A stretch of 51,490 nt of DNA from an uncultured Clostridia bacterium (lineage in GTDB: Bacteria; Bacillota; Clostridia; Oscillospirales; Acutalibacteraceae), in NCBI GenBank assembly GCA_944380855.1, contig CALWIW010000012.1, positions 1 to 51,490 on the forward strand. Direction: 5' to 3'. Both the position numbers and the translations under genes were made by a program. Below the pieces are notes generated by a model that did not search any database, had not been told where the DNA came from, and worked only from the letters and a program-made list of their open reading frames with translations. Shown in pieces: positions 26,135 to 35,302 of this stretch. How positions within the stretch are numbered: the first letter of the stretch is position 1; each line of letters starts with the position of its first letter.

Positions 26135-27964
26135 TTATGCAGACATTTTTTTGTATGATGAGATATAATCCCTGACATTTCTTTCAACTGCATTAAAAGA
26201 AACAGAACCACTCTGTAATAACACTTGGTGGAAATCCTTGTCGCTGAATGAAGTTCCCAGTGATTGTTCCGCATCGGTTCTAAGCTGATAAATCTCCAAG
26301 AAGCCTATATAATAGGGGAGAAATACGCCCGGGTTGTATATAAGCTGCTCGTAAAGAGGTTCTATTGCTTCCGTATCGCTTCGTGAATATCCAAGCTCCA
26401 CAGCCATGTCCTCAAGGCTCATTCCATAATAATTTACCTGAATGTCCAAATATGCCACGGTTAAATAGTCATACATATTGTACAGCCTGAGGAAGTTCAA
26501 ATTGTCCTGAGAAATTCCATCAATGCCTGAAAGATACTGCAGGCTGTAAAGCTCCACATAGGTGGCATAACCCTCTGTATATCCGATGAAATCACAGATT
26601 ATATTTGTCCACGGACTGAAATTCTCATACACATAGGCAGTCTGGTACATATGCCCCGGAACTCCTTCATGTGCAAGGGTAGTAAAGGTATTCACAGAAG
26701 AAATATCGTTTCCGGTACCTGTATTTACTCGGATTTTCATTGGGGAAGAGTGGTCCAAAGGAGGTATGACAAAATATGCTGAAATACCGTCAACCTCCAT
26801 ATCCTTTGCCAAAGGTTCAGCTTCGTACTTGGGAAAATCTATTGCGGGGAAATCTTCCTCATATTTCTCACTTAAAAAGCCGATTATTTCTTCGTAGCTT
26901 GTAAAGCCAGTAGTAATATCTTCGCCCATTGTATCAAGGAGCTGAGGATTGCTGTAAAGGACGGATTGAAGCTCGTACATAATTTGGTTTCTCATATCAT
27001 CTATTTCGTCTACCACTTGTTCAATTTCTTTGTCTACACTTGTGTTGGAATAAAAAAGTGCTTCATAATATTCCTTGCCGTACTCAAGGTCTGCTATGCT
27101 TCCCTGTAACTGACTTCTTTCGTCAATGCTGTTCATAGCGTCAATTATAGACTGATAGGCGGGTATAATATAATCTTTGTAGGTTTGAGTAATTTCAGCA
27201 GTGTATTCTTCAAGCTGTTTATCGGTAAGTTCAACCTTTTGAATGTTGTTTAACATTCCTTTAAGCATTGAGGAGTTTTCGTCGTTGTCAATAACCTCCT
27301 GGCATGAGTTGATTATTCCCTGAACATCTCCTACCCATTCCCCTCTTTCAACCTGGGTGGACGTATAGACAAGAAGTGAGTCGATATACGAGGGGATATC
27401 TTTCATTATTTCAATAATATCCTTAATATCCTGTTCACAGCGAAAATCCCATTCTCCCAAAATACTGGGAAGCTGAGCATGAATACCCGAAACTTGTTCA
27501 AATGCACAGCCGTAGTATTTAAATTTATCCTGATTAAGCCTTGAAGAAGAGTCTGCATAAAATTCAAGATAATAGTAAATATTTCTCATTTCCGCTGATA
27601 AATTATCGGGGTTATAGCGTTTAAGCTCGGTTTGCAGTTCTTCAATGGAAGAGGCTGTTTCGTCCCAGGAATTTTCATCAAAATGGGGAGAAATTTCCAA
27701 AGGACATTCGCTTTTGTCTATTCCGAAATCCTCGGGATTTTCCATCATAATGTGAGTGGTCATATAAGAGCTTTGAGCTGTTTCAAAGGCAAAATCCTCA
27801 ACAAACTGCTTAAATTCTTCCTCGGTTCCCTGACTGGGCGAAAAATTTGCAAACAGGTATGTGAAATCCAAAATGCTGCAGCCTGACATTGAAAAAGTCA
27901 TAACCGCACATAGGAACAGTGCTAAAAAACTTTTAACTTTCCCTTTGGAAATAATTTTTTTCAA
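26135..27964 (-). CDS. DUF885-family lipoprotein, putative metallopeptidase
   Basis: About 609 residues. A Lys-rich start and hydrophobic stretch end in the lipobox FSMSGC (Cys near residue 29), so it is lipid-anchored outside the membrane. The body belongs to the DUF885 family. The metal-binding motif is HEGVPGH (His432, Glu433, His438) followed by a Glu in YTEGYATYVELY, matching an HExxxxH-like zinc peptidase arrangement. An acidic, helical N-terminal half (50-330) is usual. I chose TTG 27964 because GGAAAGGA lies 9 bases upstream; the TTG at 27973 touches that site. A possible promoter (TATAAT at 28016-28021) lies upstream. The substrate is probably a peptide; not proven. Confidence 0.85.
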   Translation of the reverse strand: MKKIISKGKVKSFLALFLCAVMTFSMSGCSILDFTYLFANFSPSQGTEEEFKQFVEDFAFETAQSSYMTTHIMMENPEDFGIDKSECPLEISPHFDENSWDETASSIEELQTELKRYNPDNLSAEMRNIYYYLEFYADSSSRLNQDKFKYYGCAFEQVSGIHAQLPSILGEWDFRCEQDIKDIIEIMKDIPSYIDSLLVYTSTQVERGEWVGDVQGIINSCQEVIDNDENSSMLKGMLNNIQKVELTDKQLEEYTAEITQTYKDYIIPAYQSIIDAMNSIDERSQLQGSIADLEYGKEYYEALFYSNTSVDKEIEQVVDEIDDMRNQIMYELQSVLYSNPQLLDTMGEDITTGFTSYEEIIGFLSEKYEEDFPAIDFPKYEAEPLAKDMEVDGISAYFVIPPLDHSSPMKIRVNTGTGNDISSVNTFTTLAHEGVPGHMYQTAYVYENFSPWTNIICDFIGYTEGYATYVELYSLQYLSGIDGISQDNLNFLRLYNMYDYLTVAYLDIQVNYYGMSLEDMAVELGYSRSDTEAIEPLYEQLIYNPGVFLPYYIGFLEIYQLRTDAEQSLGTSFSDKDFHQVLLQSGSVSFNAVERNVRDYISSYKKMSA

Positions 27965-28149
27965 TAAAATCAATCCTTTCCTTATTTTGACAAAGCTATA
28001 ATTCTTTTTAAATAAATTATACCATCAAACCTTTAAAACACAACAAAAATGATTATATTGTAATAATTATTTAGGAAACCGTCACATTTTATACATATCT
28101 GTATCATAAAAACAAAAGGTTGTATAGCAAATGTTGAGGTAGGAATTTT

Positions 28150-28218
28150 GGGATTCCAAAGGGACCACTGTCCCTTTGGCAGGTGGTTTGGAGGACAGAG
28201 TCCTCCAAGGTCTTAAAA
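28150..28218 (+). repeat. Dispersed double-hairpin repeat, copy A
   Basis: GGGATTCC, then CCAAAGGGACcactGTCCCTTTGG in two arms (hairpin 1), a GGTGG link, TTGGAGGAC/GTCCTCCAA (hairpin 2), then GGTCTTAAAA. The same element recurs at 45813-45876 and, inverted, at 46821-46889. Similarity to the inverted copy extends upstream through AGCAAATG near 28127-28134. It lies in the 430-base non-coding gap between the DUF885 gene and tRNA-Ser. Confidence 0.8.
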
Positions 28219-28241
28219 TGTTGCAAAAAACGCAGGAGTGA

Positions 28242-28272
28242 GCAAAAAACAGTCCGGTGAACTGTTTTTTGC
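28242..28272. repeat. 12-bp hairpin next to repeat copy A
   Basis: GCAAAAAACAGT (28242-28253) pairs with ACTGTTTTTTGC (28261-28272) around a 7-base loop. No gene ends here on the plus strand, and no proper T-tail follows. It may be a further part of the neighbouring dispersed repeat. Confidence 0.5.
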
Positions 28273-28357
28273 CGGGGAACCCACGTCAGTGTTCTCCGAT
28301 AACTCTTTATTTTATCTCAATTTTACTTTTTACACAACTATTGACAAAGAACCAAGC

Positions 28358-28397
28358 AAAAAAATAAGGTTGCAGAATTAAAAACTCTGCAACCTTA
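28358..28397 (-). terminator. Terminator after tRNA-Ser
   Basis: On the minus strand, TAAGGTTGCAG (28387-28397) pairs with CTGCAACCTTA (28365-28375), followed by TTTTTTT (28358-28364). It starts directly at the tRNA 3' end. Confidence 0.85.
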
Positions 28398-28487
28398 TGG
28401 CGGAGAGAAGGGGATTTGAACCCCTGGTACGGTAACCCGTACACATGATTTCCAATCATGCTCCTTCGGCCTCTCGGACATCTCTCC
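28398..28487 (-). tRNA. tRNA-Ser (anticodon GGA)
   Basis: 90 bases with encoded CCA. Acceptor GGAGAGA/TCTCTCC, a long variable arm (TGTACGGGTTACCGTACC region) as expected of class II serine tRNA, and anticodon loop TTGGAAA giving GGA, which reads TCC and TCT codons. Confidence 0.96.
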
Positions 28488-28595
28488 TCGAATGGCTTAC
28501 CTGTGCATTATACACCAAACATAGTAATGTTGTCAAGTACTATACCAATAGTTTTTTTAAAATTAAACTTTGTGTATATCACCGTATCCATTTAT

Positions 28596-28907
28596 TTATT
28601 TTTCTAAAGCTCCGCCGTAGCTTATGATACCACCGGCGTTTACAGCTTCATAACCTTGCTTTTTAAGATACTCAAATGCAATTGAGCTTCTTGCACCGCT
28701 GCGGCAATAAACATAATATTTTTTTGCCTTATCAAAAACAGCGGAAGAAAGACTGTCTAAAGGTACATTTACAGCATTGGGAACATGACCCTCTGAAAAT
28801 TCTTCCGGTGTTCTGACATCTAAAATAATTGAGTTATTATCTTTTTGAGCCTCGTTTATAAGTAAATCAAAATTTCCGTTATTTGAAAACAAATTAAAAA
28901 ATCCCAT
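28596..28907 (-). CDS. Single-domain rhodanese-like protein
   Basis: A 103-residue cytoplasmic sulfurtransferase-like protein. Features are IILDVRTPEEFSEGHVPNAV (28-47), the entry motif of the rhodanese fold, and the active-site loop CRSGARS (68-74) with nucleophilic Cys68. The loop has the six-residue length of sulfur-handling rhodaneses. GGAAG precedes the ATG. It is a monocistronic gene between tRNA-Ser and the glycosyltransferase terminator. The sulfur acceptor is unknown. Confidence 0.92.
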   Translation of the reverse strand: MGFFNLFSNNGNFDLLINEAQKDNNSIILDVRTPEEFSEGHVPNAVNVPLDSLSSAVFDKAKKYYVYCRSGARSSIAFEYLKKQGYEAVNAGGIISYGGALEK

Positions 28908-28975
28908 ATGTCCACTTCCTTTTATTTGATGGTTTTATTGTATCGGTTTTTAAAAATATTTTCTGTAACAGAGTT

Positions 28976-29003
28976 ACAAAAAAGAGCTGTGCATCGGCAC
29001 AGC
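28976..29003 (-). terminator. Terminator after the glycosyltransferase gene
   Basis: On the minus strand, GCTGTGC (29003-28997) pairs with GCACAGC (28992-28986) around four bases, then TCTTTTTTG. Confidence 0.85.
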
Positions 29004-29016
29004 CCTATAGATTCTC

Positions 29017-30312
29017 TTATTCTACCCTGATAGGGGTAATTTTTCTTGTTGAGCATTGCTCTTTTTGACGAATTGAAGTACTGTTCTGTGTGCTTGTGTC
29101 GCCGGTATGGTTGATTTGTTTCCATGTCTTTGTGCGTTTGATTGTACAGAAAATCTGTATCGGTATCCACGTTGCCATGAAAAACCAAAATCCCAAAATT
29201 CCCTTTATTATGCCGAAAGACATTTTCGGTTTGATAAAGGAAAGTATTGCACCTGTTCCCACCAAACCGCCGTATGACATAAGCAGCGGAATTCCCACAT
29301 ATTCCAGCACCTTTATATATCCGTTATGTGTGGAAAAACCGTTTATGAAAATAGGTAGGGCGGTGAAAAATGCAAGCACTATTGAAATCAGCTGCACATA
29401 CGGCAGACACAGAATTAAAAGTGCGTCAAGATAAGCAAAATGTTTTGTTTTTATAAATTTTTTGAAAAGCTTTGATATGTATATGGAGGACACATGGAGA
29501 GTACCGCTGGTCCAGCGTTTTCTTTGAGTAACCGACTGTACAAATTTTACCGGGTGTTCGTCGTAGGTTACAGCCGCAGGTACCCAACAGACTTTTTCTC
29601 CGGCGAGTATGCAGTGAATTGAAAATTCCAAATCTTCAACCAAGGTCTTTGTATTCCATCCTCCGACTTTGTTCAAAAGGTCACAGCTTACGGCAAAGCC
29701 CGTACCGTTTATAAGTGCGGAAAGCCGGGCGTTTGACCTTGCACGGTTTTGAATAAAATTTATCATCTTGTAATATAACGTGTAGGAGCCTGACAGCCAG
29801 TTTGTGTAAGGGTTTTTACTGTCTCTGAAACCTTGGGCACATTTTGCACCGGCACAAAAGGCGTTGTTCATTTCCGAAAGAAAGTTTTCGTCGGCAATAT
29901 TGTCGGCGTCAAAAATACATACAGCGTCAAAGCCGTCCATGATTTTCGGCAAAGTATGGTGAAGTACTTCGCCCTTTGATTTCACGGGAACGGTACAGTG
30001 AACTATTTCGGCACCGTGTCTTCTTGCAACTTCTTCGGTATTGTCCGTACAGTTATTCGGAACTACAAAAATTTTGTAAAGTTCTTTGGGATATTTTTGC
30101 AAAAGCAGACTGTCTACCAAATGACCGATTACAGCGGCTTCGTTTCGGGCTGCAATTACAATGGCAAATTTCGTTTTCGGAGCAACACTTTTGTATCTCG
30201 TTTCCTTTTTAAGAGAAAACAAAGCTACAACAGAAAAGTATATTCCGATAACAGAAAGAGGTATTCCAATAACCATTGCCGCTTTTACAAAAAAATCGAC
30301 CCAATCCATCAT
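29017..30312 (-). CDS. Membrane-bound family 2 glycosyltransferase
   Basis: 431 residues with one N-terminal membrane helix (about 9-31), a cytoplasmic GT-A domain and three or four C-terminal helices (about 290-400), the layout of processive BcsA/NodC-like GT2 enzymes. Motifs are IVIAARNEAAVIGHL (start of the fold), the DADN metal site in CIFDADNIADENFL, the acceptor-site VEDLEFSI, and QRKRWTSG (the Q-x-x-RW motif). It probably makes or extends a surface polysaccharide from a nucleotide sugar; the sugar cannot be read from sequence. GGAGGAG precedes the ATG. It is divergent from the adjacent two-component system. Confidence 0.9.
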   Translation of the reverse strand: MMDWVDFFVKAAMVIGIPLSVIGIYFSVVALFSLKKETRYKSVAPKTKFAIVIAARNEAAVIGHLVDSLLLQKYPKELYKIFVVPNNCTDNTEEVARRHGAEIVHCTVPVKSKGEVLHHTLPKIMDGFDAVCIFDADNIADENFLSEMNNAFCAGAKCAQGFRDSKNPYTNWLSGSYTLYYKMINFIQNRARSNARLSALINGTGFAVSCDLLNKVGGWNTKTLVEDLEFSIHCILAGEKVCWVPAAVTYDEHPVKFVQSVTQRKRWTSGTLHVSSIYISKLFKKFIKTKHFAYLDALLILCLPYVQLISIVLAFFTALPIFINGFSTHNGYIKVLEYVGIPLLMSYGGLVGTGAILSFIKPKMSFGIIKGILGFWFFMATWIPIQIFCTIKRTKTWKQINHTGDTSTQNSTSIRQKEQCSTRKITPIRVE

Positions 30313-30350
30313 CTTCTCCTCCTTTTCTACGGTATGATTTCATAACCACC

Positions 30351-30379
30351 ATTATAATAATAAATTTCTAATAAATCAA
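30351..30379 (-). promoter_or_regulatory. Promoter of the glycosyltransferase gene
   Basis: Minus strand: -35 TTGATT (30374-30379), 17 bases, -10 TATAAT (30351-30356), 39 bases from the start codon. Confidence 0.7.
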
Positions 30380-30520
30380 CCTTATATCATTAATTTATCA
30401 AATATCCAAAAAAAAATCATTAAATTTCCGAATTTTTAATAAATTCTTAATAATTAAAATCTTTCGTCACCATGCTGTTAAGTGGTATAATAAAGATAAC
30501 AAACATAAGGAGAGCTTTTT

Positions 30521-31222
30521 ATGTATAATATTCTCATTTGTGACGACGATAAGTATATTGTGAAAGCACTGAAAATATACCTTGAAAATCCCGAGTATAA
30601 TATTTTTGAAGCCTTTAACGGAGCTGAGGCTGTAAATATAGTAAACAACAATGATATCAATCTTATATTAATGGATATAATGATGCCTGAAACCGACGGT
30701 CTGGAAGCTGCTGTAAAAATAAGAGAAAAATATAATATGCCGATAATTTTTATAACAGCTAAAAGCGAGTACGATGATAAGATTACAGGACTTGAGGCAG
30801 GCGGAGACGACTACATAACAAAGCCCTTTCAGCCACAGGAAGTTTGTGCCAGAGTTCGCTCTCAGCTGAGAAGATATTTGAAACTGGGAGGTATAGAGAA
30901 AAAAAGCAATACAATTGCAATCGGAGGTATTACCTTAGATTTGAATGCAAAAAAAGCTATGGTTGACGGAGAGCCTATACAGCTTACCTCCACTCAATAT
31001 AATATCTTAAAACTTTTTATGCAGAACCCGGGAAAAACTTTCTCCTCTCAGGAAATTTACCGGCATATTTGGAACGAGGACACGCCCTCTCCCGGACAGA
31101 CCATTGCCGTTCATATAAGACATCTTAGAAAGAAAATAGAGATAAATCCCGAAGACCCCAGATATATTAAGGTTTTGTGGGGACAGGGGTATGTTTTCGG
31201 ATACGACGAAAGGGGGAAGTAG
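30521..31222 (+). CDS. OmpR/PhoB-type response regulator
   Basis: 233 residues. The receiver domain (1-120) has the acidic pair in ICDDD, phospho-acceptor Asp52 in LILMDIMMPETDG, Thr in FITAKSE and Lys in YITKPF. The C-terminal winged helix (135-230) ends in KVLWGQGYVFGYD, as in PhoB/VanR types. GGAGAG precedes the ATG, and a TATAAT (30486-30491) lies 30 bases upstream with a weak -35. It is followed after 1 base by the histidine kinase, its cognate partner. Targets are unknown; the divergent glycosyltransferase is a candidate. Confidence 0.94.
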   Translation: MYNILICDDDKYIVKALKIYLENPEYNIFEAFNGAEAVNIVNNNDINLILMDIMMPETDGLEAAVKIREKYNMPIIFITAKSEYDDKITGLEAGGDDYITKPFQPQEVCARVRSQLRRYLKLGGIEKKSNTIAIGGITLDLNAKKAMVDGEPIQLTSTQYNILKLFMQNPGKTFSSQEIYRHIWNEDTPSPGQTIAVHIRHLRKKIEINPEDPRYIKVLWGQGYVFGYDERGK

Positions 31223-31223
31223 A

Positions 31224-33257
31224 GTGAAAAATTTTGTTTCAAGTACCGGGGTAAAAATAATGTGCGTTATTTTGATGCCGGTAATTTCCTATTCGGCTAT
31301 ATTTTCTATAATCGCAGTGCTTGTAAATGCCTATGAGGACTATTATTCACAGGAGCCGTCTTCGGAATATAATTATAATGTAAAATTCACCACAGAAGAG
31401 AATTATAAAAAGTATTATTTTCTCCAAAGCGAACAGTGTAATCGCATTTTAAATGAAGACGCCTACTATATATGCTCCCTGTTTGCCGAAAACGATTATG
31501 TGGACGCCGGAAGCCTTGAGCAGTATTCTATAGAAAACTCTAATTTAAAGGTTGTTGTATACTCTGTAAAGGACGGTAATCATGAACCGCTGTTTTATAA
31601 CAACCGCTTGCTGTTTGAAGAGGGATTGTCTGCAAAGGCGGAGCTGTTTTCCGTGTCAGACCCTGAAACCACGATAGTTGCAGAGTTGACTCTTGACCGA
31701 AATCTTGAAAAAAATGATAAATACAAAGCGGCATATGAATCATATTATCATATGAAAGACAATTATAATGTTTATTTTATAGCGGCTTTTATTTTGGTCT
31801 TTTTGTTCATTGCAATACTGATTATACTTTGTGCAGGTGCGGGGCGTAAGAAGAACAGCAACGTCATAACCCTTAATTTCTACAGCCGAATACCCATTGA
31901 AATTATTTTAGCTGTTTATTCGGTTTTAATATTGCTGTTGGCAAAGCCGTTATATAAAATGTTTATGATGCCCTACTATTTTGGTGGATTAATAACATCG
32001 CTTCCCAATATTGCGTTGTTTTCTATTCCGTTCTTCCTAATAATAAATATTATTATCGTTCCTTTTATTGTTTCGCTGGCGGCGAGGATAAGTGCGTCAA
32101 CAAATAAGGTTCTGCCTTTTTGGAAGAATTTTCTTGTTTTAAGAATAATCCACTTTCTCTTAACGAAAATAAAAGATGCAGGGGGATTTATAATAAAAAA
32201 CACTTCTGCGGTTTTCGTGGGAACGCTGGGATTTTTAATTTATTGGGCAATAAATATTATGCTTATTTTATTAGGAAAAAGTACCCATAATATGACCGTG
32301 ATTCTGTGCGTAATTTTTAATATTTTCGTACTGATTTTGATTTGTCTATTTCTTTCCAATCTTGACAAGCTGGGACATGAACTTCAAAAGCTTGAAAAAG
32401 GAGAATTTGACGATTCTGTAGATTCATCTTCTTATATGCTGTTATTCAGAAAATATGCTAAGTCACTGAAGCATACAAAAGAGGGAATGGCTTTGGCAGT
32501 GGAAAAGAACATTAAAAATGAAAGGTTTAAAACAGAACTAATTACAAATGTTTCCCATGACCTGAAAACTCCTTTGACGTCTATAATAAACTATGTGGAT
32601 TTGCTGAGAAAAGAAGACCCTAACAGCGAAAAGGCAAAAGAGTATTTAAATATTGTGGATAACCGTTCTCAAAGGCTTAAAAAGCTGGTGGAGGATTTAA
32701 TAGAGGTATCCAAAGCATCTACAGGAAATGTAAAGGTCAATTTGACAGCGGTTGATATAGAGGAATTTATAAATCAGGCAAACGGAGAGTTTGTGGACCG
32801 ATTTGAAAATGCGGGACTTTCTCCTGTTGTAAATCCTATTGATGAAAAGCTTTTTATACTTGCGGACGGTACTCTTTTATGGAGAGTTTTCAGCAATCTT
32901 CTTTCCAACATCTGCAAGTATTCGTTAAAGGACACAAGAATATATTTTAGCGTTGTTTCAACTGCTGAAAGAGTACAGGTAATTATTAAGAATATTTCTT
33001 CTTCGCCTCTGAATATTACTGCACAGGAGCTTACGGAAAGATTTGTAAGAGGTGATAAATCGCGAAATACAGAGGGGAGCGGACTGGGACTTTCAATTGC
33101 AAAAAGTCTTACGGAAGCTCAGAACGGAACATTTAATATTGATATAGACGGGGACCTTTTTAAGGTAATACTAAGCTTTTCAAAATATATACCAAAAGAA
33201 AATATTCCCGAAATGAAAGACGGGGCACAAGACTTTTTGGAAGCGGAAGTTATTTGA
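31224..33257 (+). CDS. Membrane sensor histidine kinase
   Basis: 677 residues. One membrane helix at about 10-33, an extracytoplasmic sensor of about 150 residues that I do not recognise, then about five further helices between 185 and 385. The catalytic core follows: H-box NVSHDLKTPLTSIINYVDLL with His445, N-box SNLLSNICKYS and G-box EGSGLGLSIAKSL. The kinase autophosphorylates and passes phosphate to Asp52 of the regulator encoded one base upstream. I chose GTG 31224 because AGGGGGAAG precedes it; the ATG at 31191 lies inside the regulator gene without a site. Many membrane helices suggest a cell-envelope or membrane signal (inference). Confidence 0.92.
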   Translation: MKNFVSSTGVKIMCVILMPVISYSAIFSIIAVLVNAYEDYYSQEPSSEYNYNVKFTTEENYKKYYFLQSEQCNRILNEDAYYICSLFAENDYVDAGSLEQYSIENSNLKVVVYSVKDGNHEPLFYNNRLLFEEGLSAKAELFSVSDPETTIVAELTLDRNLEKNDKYKAAYESYYHMKDNYNVYFIAAFILVFLFIAILIILCAGAGRKKNSNVITLNFYSRIPIEIILAVYSVLILLLAKPLYKMFMMPYYFGGLITSLPNIALFSIPFFLIINIIIVPFIVSLAARISASTNKVLPFWKNFLVLRIIHFLLTKIKDAGGFIIKNTSAVFVGTLGFLIYWAINIMLILLGKSTHNMTVILCVIFNIFVLILICLFLSNLDKLGHELQKLEKGEFDDSVDSSSYMLLFRKYAKSLKHTKEGMALAVEKNIKNERFKTELITNVSHDLKTPLTSIINYVDLLRKEDPNSEKAKEYLNIVDNRSQRLKKLVEDLIEVSKASTGNVKVNLTAVDIEEFINQANGEFVDRFENAGLSPVVNPIDEKLFILADGTLLWRVFSNLLSNICKYSLKDTRIYFSVVSTAERVQVIIKNISSSPLNITAQELTERFVRGDKSRNTEGSGLGLSIAKSLTEAQNGTFNIDIDGDLFKVILSFSKYIPKENIPEMKDGAQDFLEAEVI

Positions 33258-33275
33258 ACAATCAGATTAAAAAAA

Positions 33276-33314
33276 CAGAACACGAAAGCTTTGTCTTTCG
33301 TGTTCTGCTTTTTA
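33276..33314. terminator. Bidirectional terminator between the kinase and GH42 genes
   Basis: A 13-bp perfect stem CAGAACACGAAAG (33276-33288) with CTTTCGTGTTCTG (33295-33307), T's on the plus side and A's (T's on minus) before it. It serves the two convergent units. Confidence 0.85.
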
Positions 33315-33347
33315 TGAGGTTATTCAGGTATATATTTATCCGTATGA

Positions 33348-35300
33348 TTACGGAAGAGAAATAAGCTTTGTTTCAAAGGCGTCAAGGGATATACCGCCTG
33401 CGTCAACTTCAAAATCGTTGTGGTTGATTATCATTTTAACCCTTGAGTCTTTATCTCCTCTTACTGTGATTTCCACATTGTCAGGAGATTTTATATATTC
33501 AATATTTTCGTCACGGATAATATTTTCCATAACCTTTTTAATTGTATTTTGGTCGGGTGTACAGCCAAAATAATAAACAGTTCCCTTGCCGTAGCTGTTT
33601 TTGGTTATTGCGGAATATTCACGGTAGAATTTATCGCCGTATTTATAGAGAGTTTCCGCACCGTTAGGTACAAGCATATCTCTGAAAACTCCGCCTGTTC
33701 CGCTTTCGTCAAGATATTCTCCGTTTCCGCAGATTGGGAAAGCGTCAAAATCCTGAAGACTTTCCGTTTCTTCAATGTAAACACCTGCAAAGTCGGTGAA
33801 GTTTATGGGAAGAACCTTGTTAAGCATCAGGTTGTTGTCCCTGTCCTTAATGGCGGTTCTGTAGGTCATAACAACGGTTCCGCCGTTTTCTGCAAACTCT
33901 CTCAGTTTTTTCTCAAAATCTTCTTTGAAAATTATCATCTGAGGAACAATAACAACCTTGTATCCGCTTAAATCCTCTTTTGAGGGAATAACGTCTACGT
34001 TTATGTTAAGCTCATAGAAAGGCTTGTAAAGCTTTTTCATTTCTTCCATATTGTTCAGAAGTATGCTTTGACGCTGTATTCTGAACGCCGCCAAAGAATC
34101 ATAATCGTAAACCATTGCTACCTGACTTTTAATAGGTGCTGAAAATTCTTTTTCGTACTTTTTAACCTCGGTAAAAAGGCTTTGAACTTCATAGAATTTT
34201 CTTTTCTTTAAATTGTCGGCGTCTATAATTCCGTAGCAGAATTGTTCCGCTCCCTTTGTGGCTCCTCTGTATCTGAAATAGAGAAGTGACTCACAGCCTC
34301 TTGCAATACCCTGATAAGACCACATTTTTGCTTGGTTAGGTCTTGGCAAAAAGCCTGTTATGTCGTGACCCTGGGCACCCATAATTGCCTCGGTAATCCA
34401 GAAATTCTGACGCTTAAGTCCTCGGATATAGTCAAGTGCAAATGCTATTTCATGGGGAGCGAGAGGTTCTTTCTGACCGCCCCATACGGGATAGTTGTTA
34501 TAGGCAACAATATCAAGGTTTTTTGCTATGTCTGAATAGTCTGTGTGCTTGTCAAGTCCGCCGCCGGGGAAATCGTGGATAACCGTTGTATCGCTCCAAA
34601 TTTCTTTTATAAGCTTTACCTGAAAATCTGAAAAGTTTACAATGCTTTTGCTTCTGAATCTTTCCCAGTCCATTCTCAAAGACGGATTGTGGGTTGTAAT
34701 TGTAGCCGCAGGTGTGGGAATTTCCGAAAAATCATTGTATTCCTGTGACCAGAAGGCTGTTCCGTAGGTTTCGTTGAGCTTGTCAATATCACTGTCAAAT
34801 TTGTCAGAAAGGAATTTTCTAAAAGCTTCCTGACAGTTTTTGCAGTAGCACACGTCGCTGCCCTCGTGTCCAAGCTCGTTGTCTATTTGCCAGGCGATAA
34901 TTGCTTCTTCGCCCTTGTAGTGGCTTACCATAGCACGGATAATTTTTTCGGAGTATTCGTACATAACGGGACTGTTAAAGCAGTAAACGTGTCTGCCGCC
35001 GAAAACTCTTTTCTGTCCGTTTTCAAATTCTGAAAGTATATCAGGATGTTTTTTTGCAAGCCAGGCGGGGATTGTGGCGGTTGGTGTTCCCATAATAACC
35101 TTTAAGCCTTTGGCTTTTGCCTTTTCTATAACCATATCAAAGAATGAGAAATCGTAATTGCCCTCGGTTTTTTCCATAAGATGCCATGCAAATTCCGCAA
35201 TTCTGATTACGTTTCCGCCCATCTCTATAATATTGTCCAAATCCGAATCTATCATAGATACGTCCCACTGCTCGGGGTAATAGTCAACGCCTAACCACAT
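33348..35300 (-). CDS. GH42 beta-galactosidase
   Basis: 650 residues, no signal peptide, so intracellular. The TIM barrel starts WLGVDYYPEQW. Acid/base Glu142 is in WQIDNELGHE and nucleophile Glu304 in ITEAIMG. The zinc cluster typical of GH42 (Cys107, Cys151, Cys153, Cys156) is complete. A trimerisation domain (about 390-590, glutamine amidotransferase-like) and a short C-terminal beta domain follow. It hydrolyses terminal galactose from imported galactosides. It starts 2 bases after the symporter gene, so the two form a transport-and-cleavage operon. The exact galactoside cannot be read from sequence. Confidence 0.95.
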   Translation of the reverse strand: MWLGVDYYPEQWDVSMIDSDLDNIIEMGGNVIRIAEFAWHLMEKTEGNYDFSFFDMVIEKAKAKGLKVIMGTPTATIPAWLAKKHPDILSEFENGQKRVFGGRHVYCFNSPVMYEYSEKIIRAMVSHYKGEEAIIAWQIDNELGHEGSDVCYCKNCQEAFRKFLSDKFDSDIDKLNETYGTAFWSQEYNDFSEIPTPAATITTHNPSLRMDWERFRSKSIVNFSDFQVKLIKEIWSDTTVIHDFPGGGLDKHTDYSDIAKNLDIVAYNNYPVWGGQKEPLAPHEIAFALDYIRGLKRQNFWITEAIMGAQGHDITGFLPRPNQAKMWSYQGIARGCESLLYFRYRGATKGAEQFCYGIIDADNLKKRKFYEVQSLFTEVKKYEKEFSAPIKSQVAMVYDYDSLAAFRIQRQSILLNNMEEMKKLYKPFYELNINVDVIPSKEDLSGYKVVIVPQMIIFKEDFEKKLREFAENGGTVVMTYRTAIKDRDNNLMLNKVLPINFTDFAGVYIEETESLQDFDAFPICGNGEYLDESGTGGVFRDMLVPNGAETLYKYGDKFYREYSAITKNSYGKGTVYYFGCTPDQNTIKKVMENIIRDENIEYIKSPDNVEITVRGDKDSRVKMIINHNDFEVDAGGISLDAFETKLISLP

Positions 35301-35302
35301 AA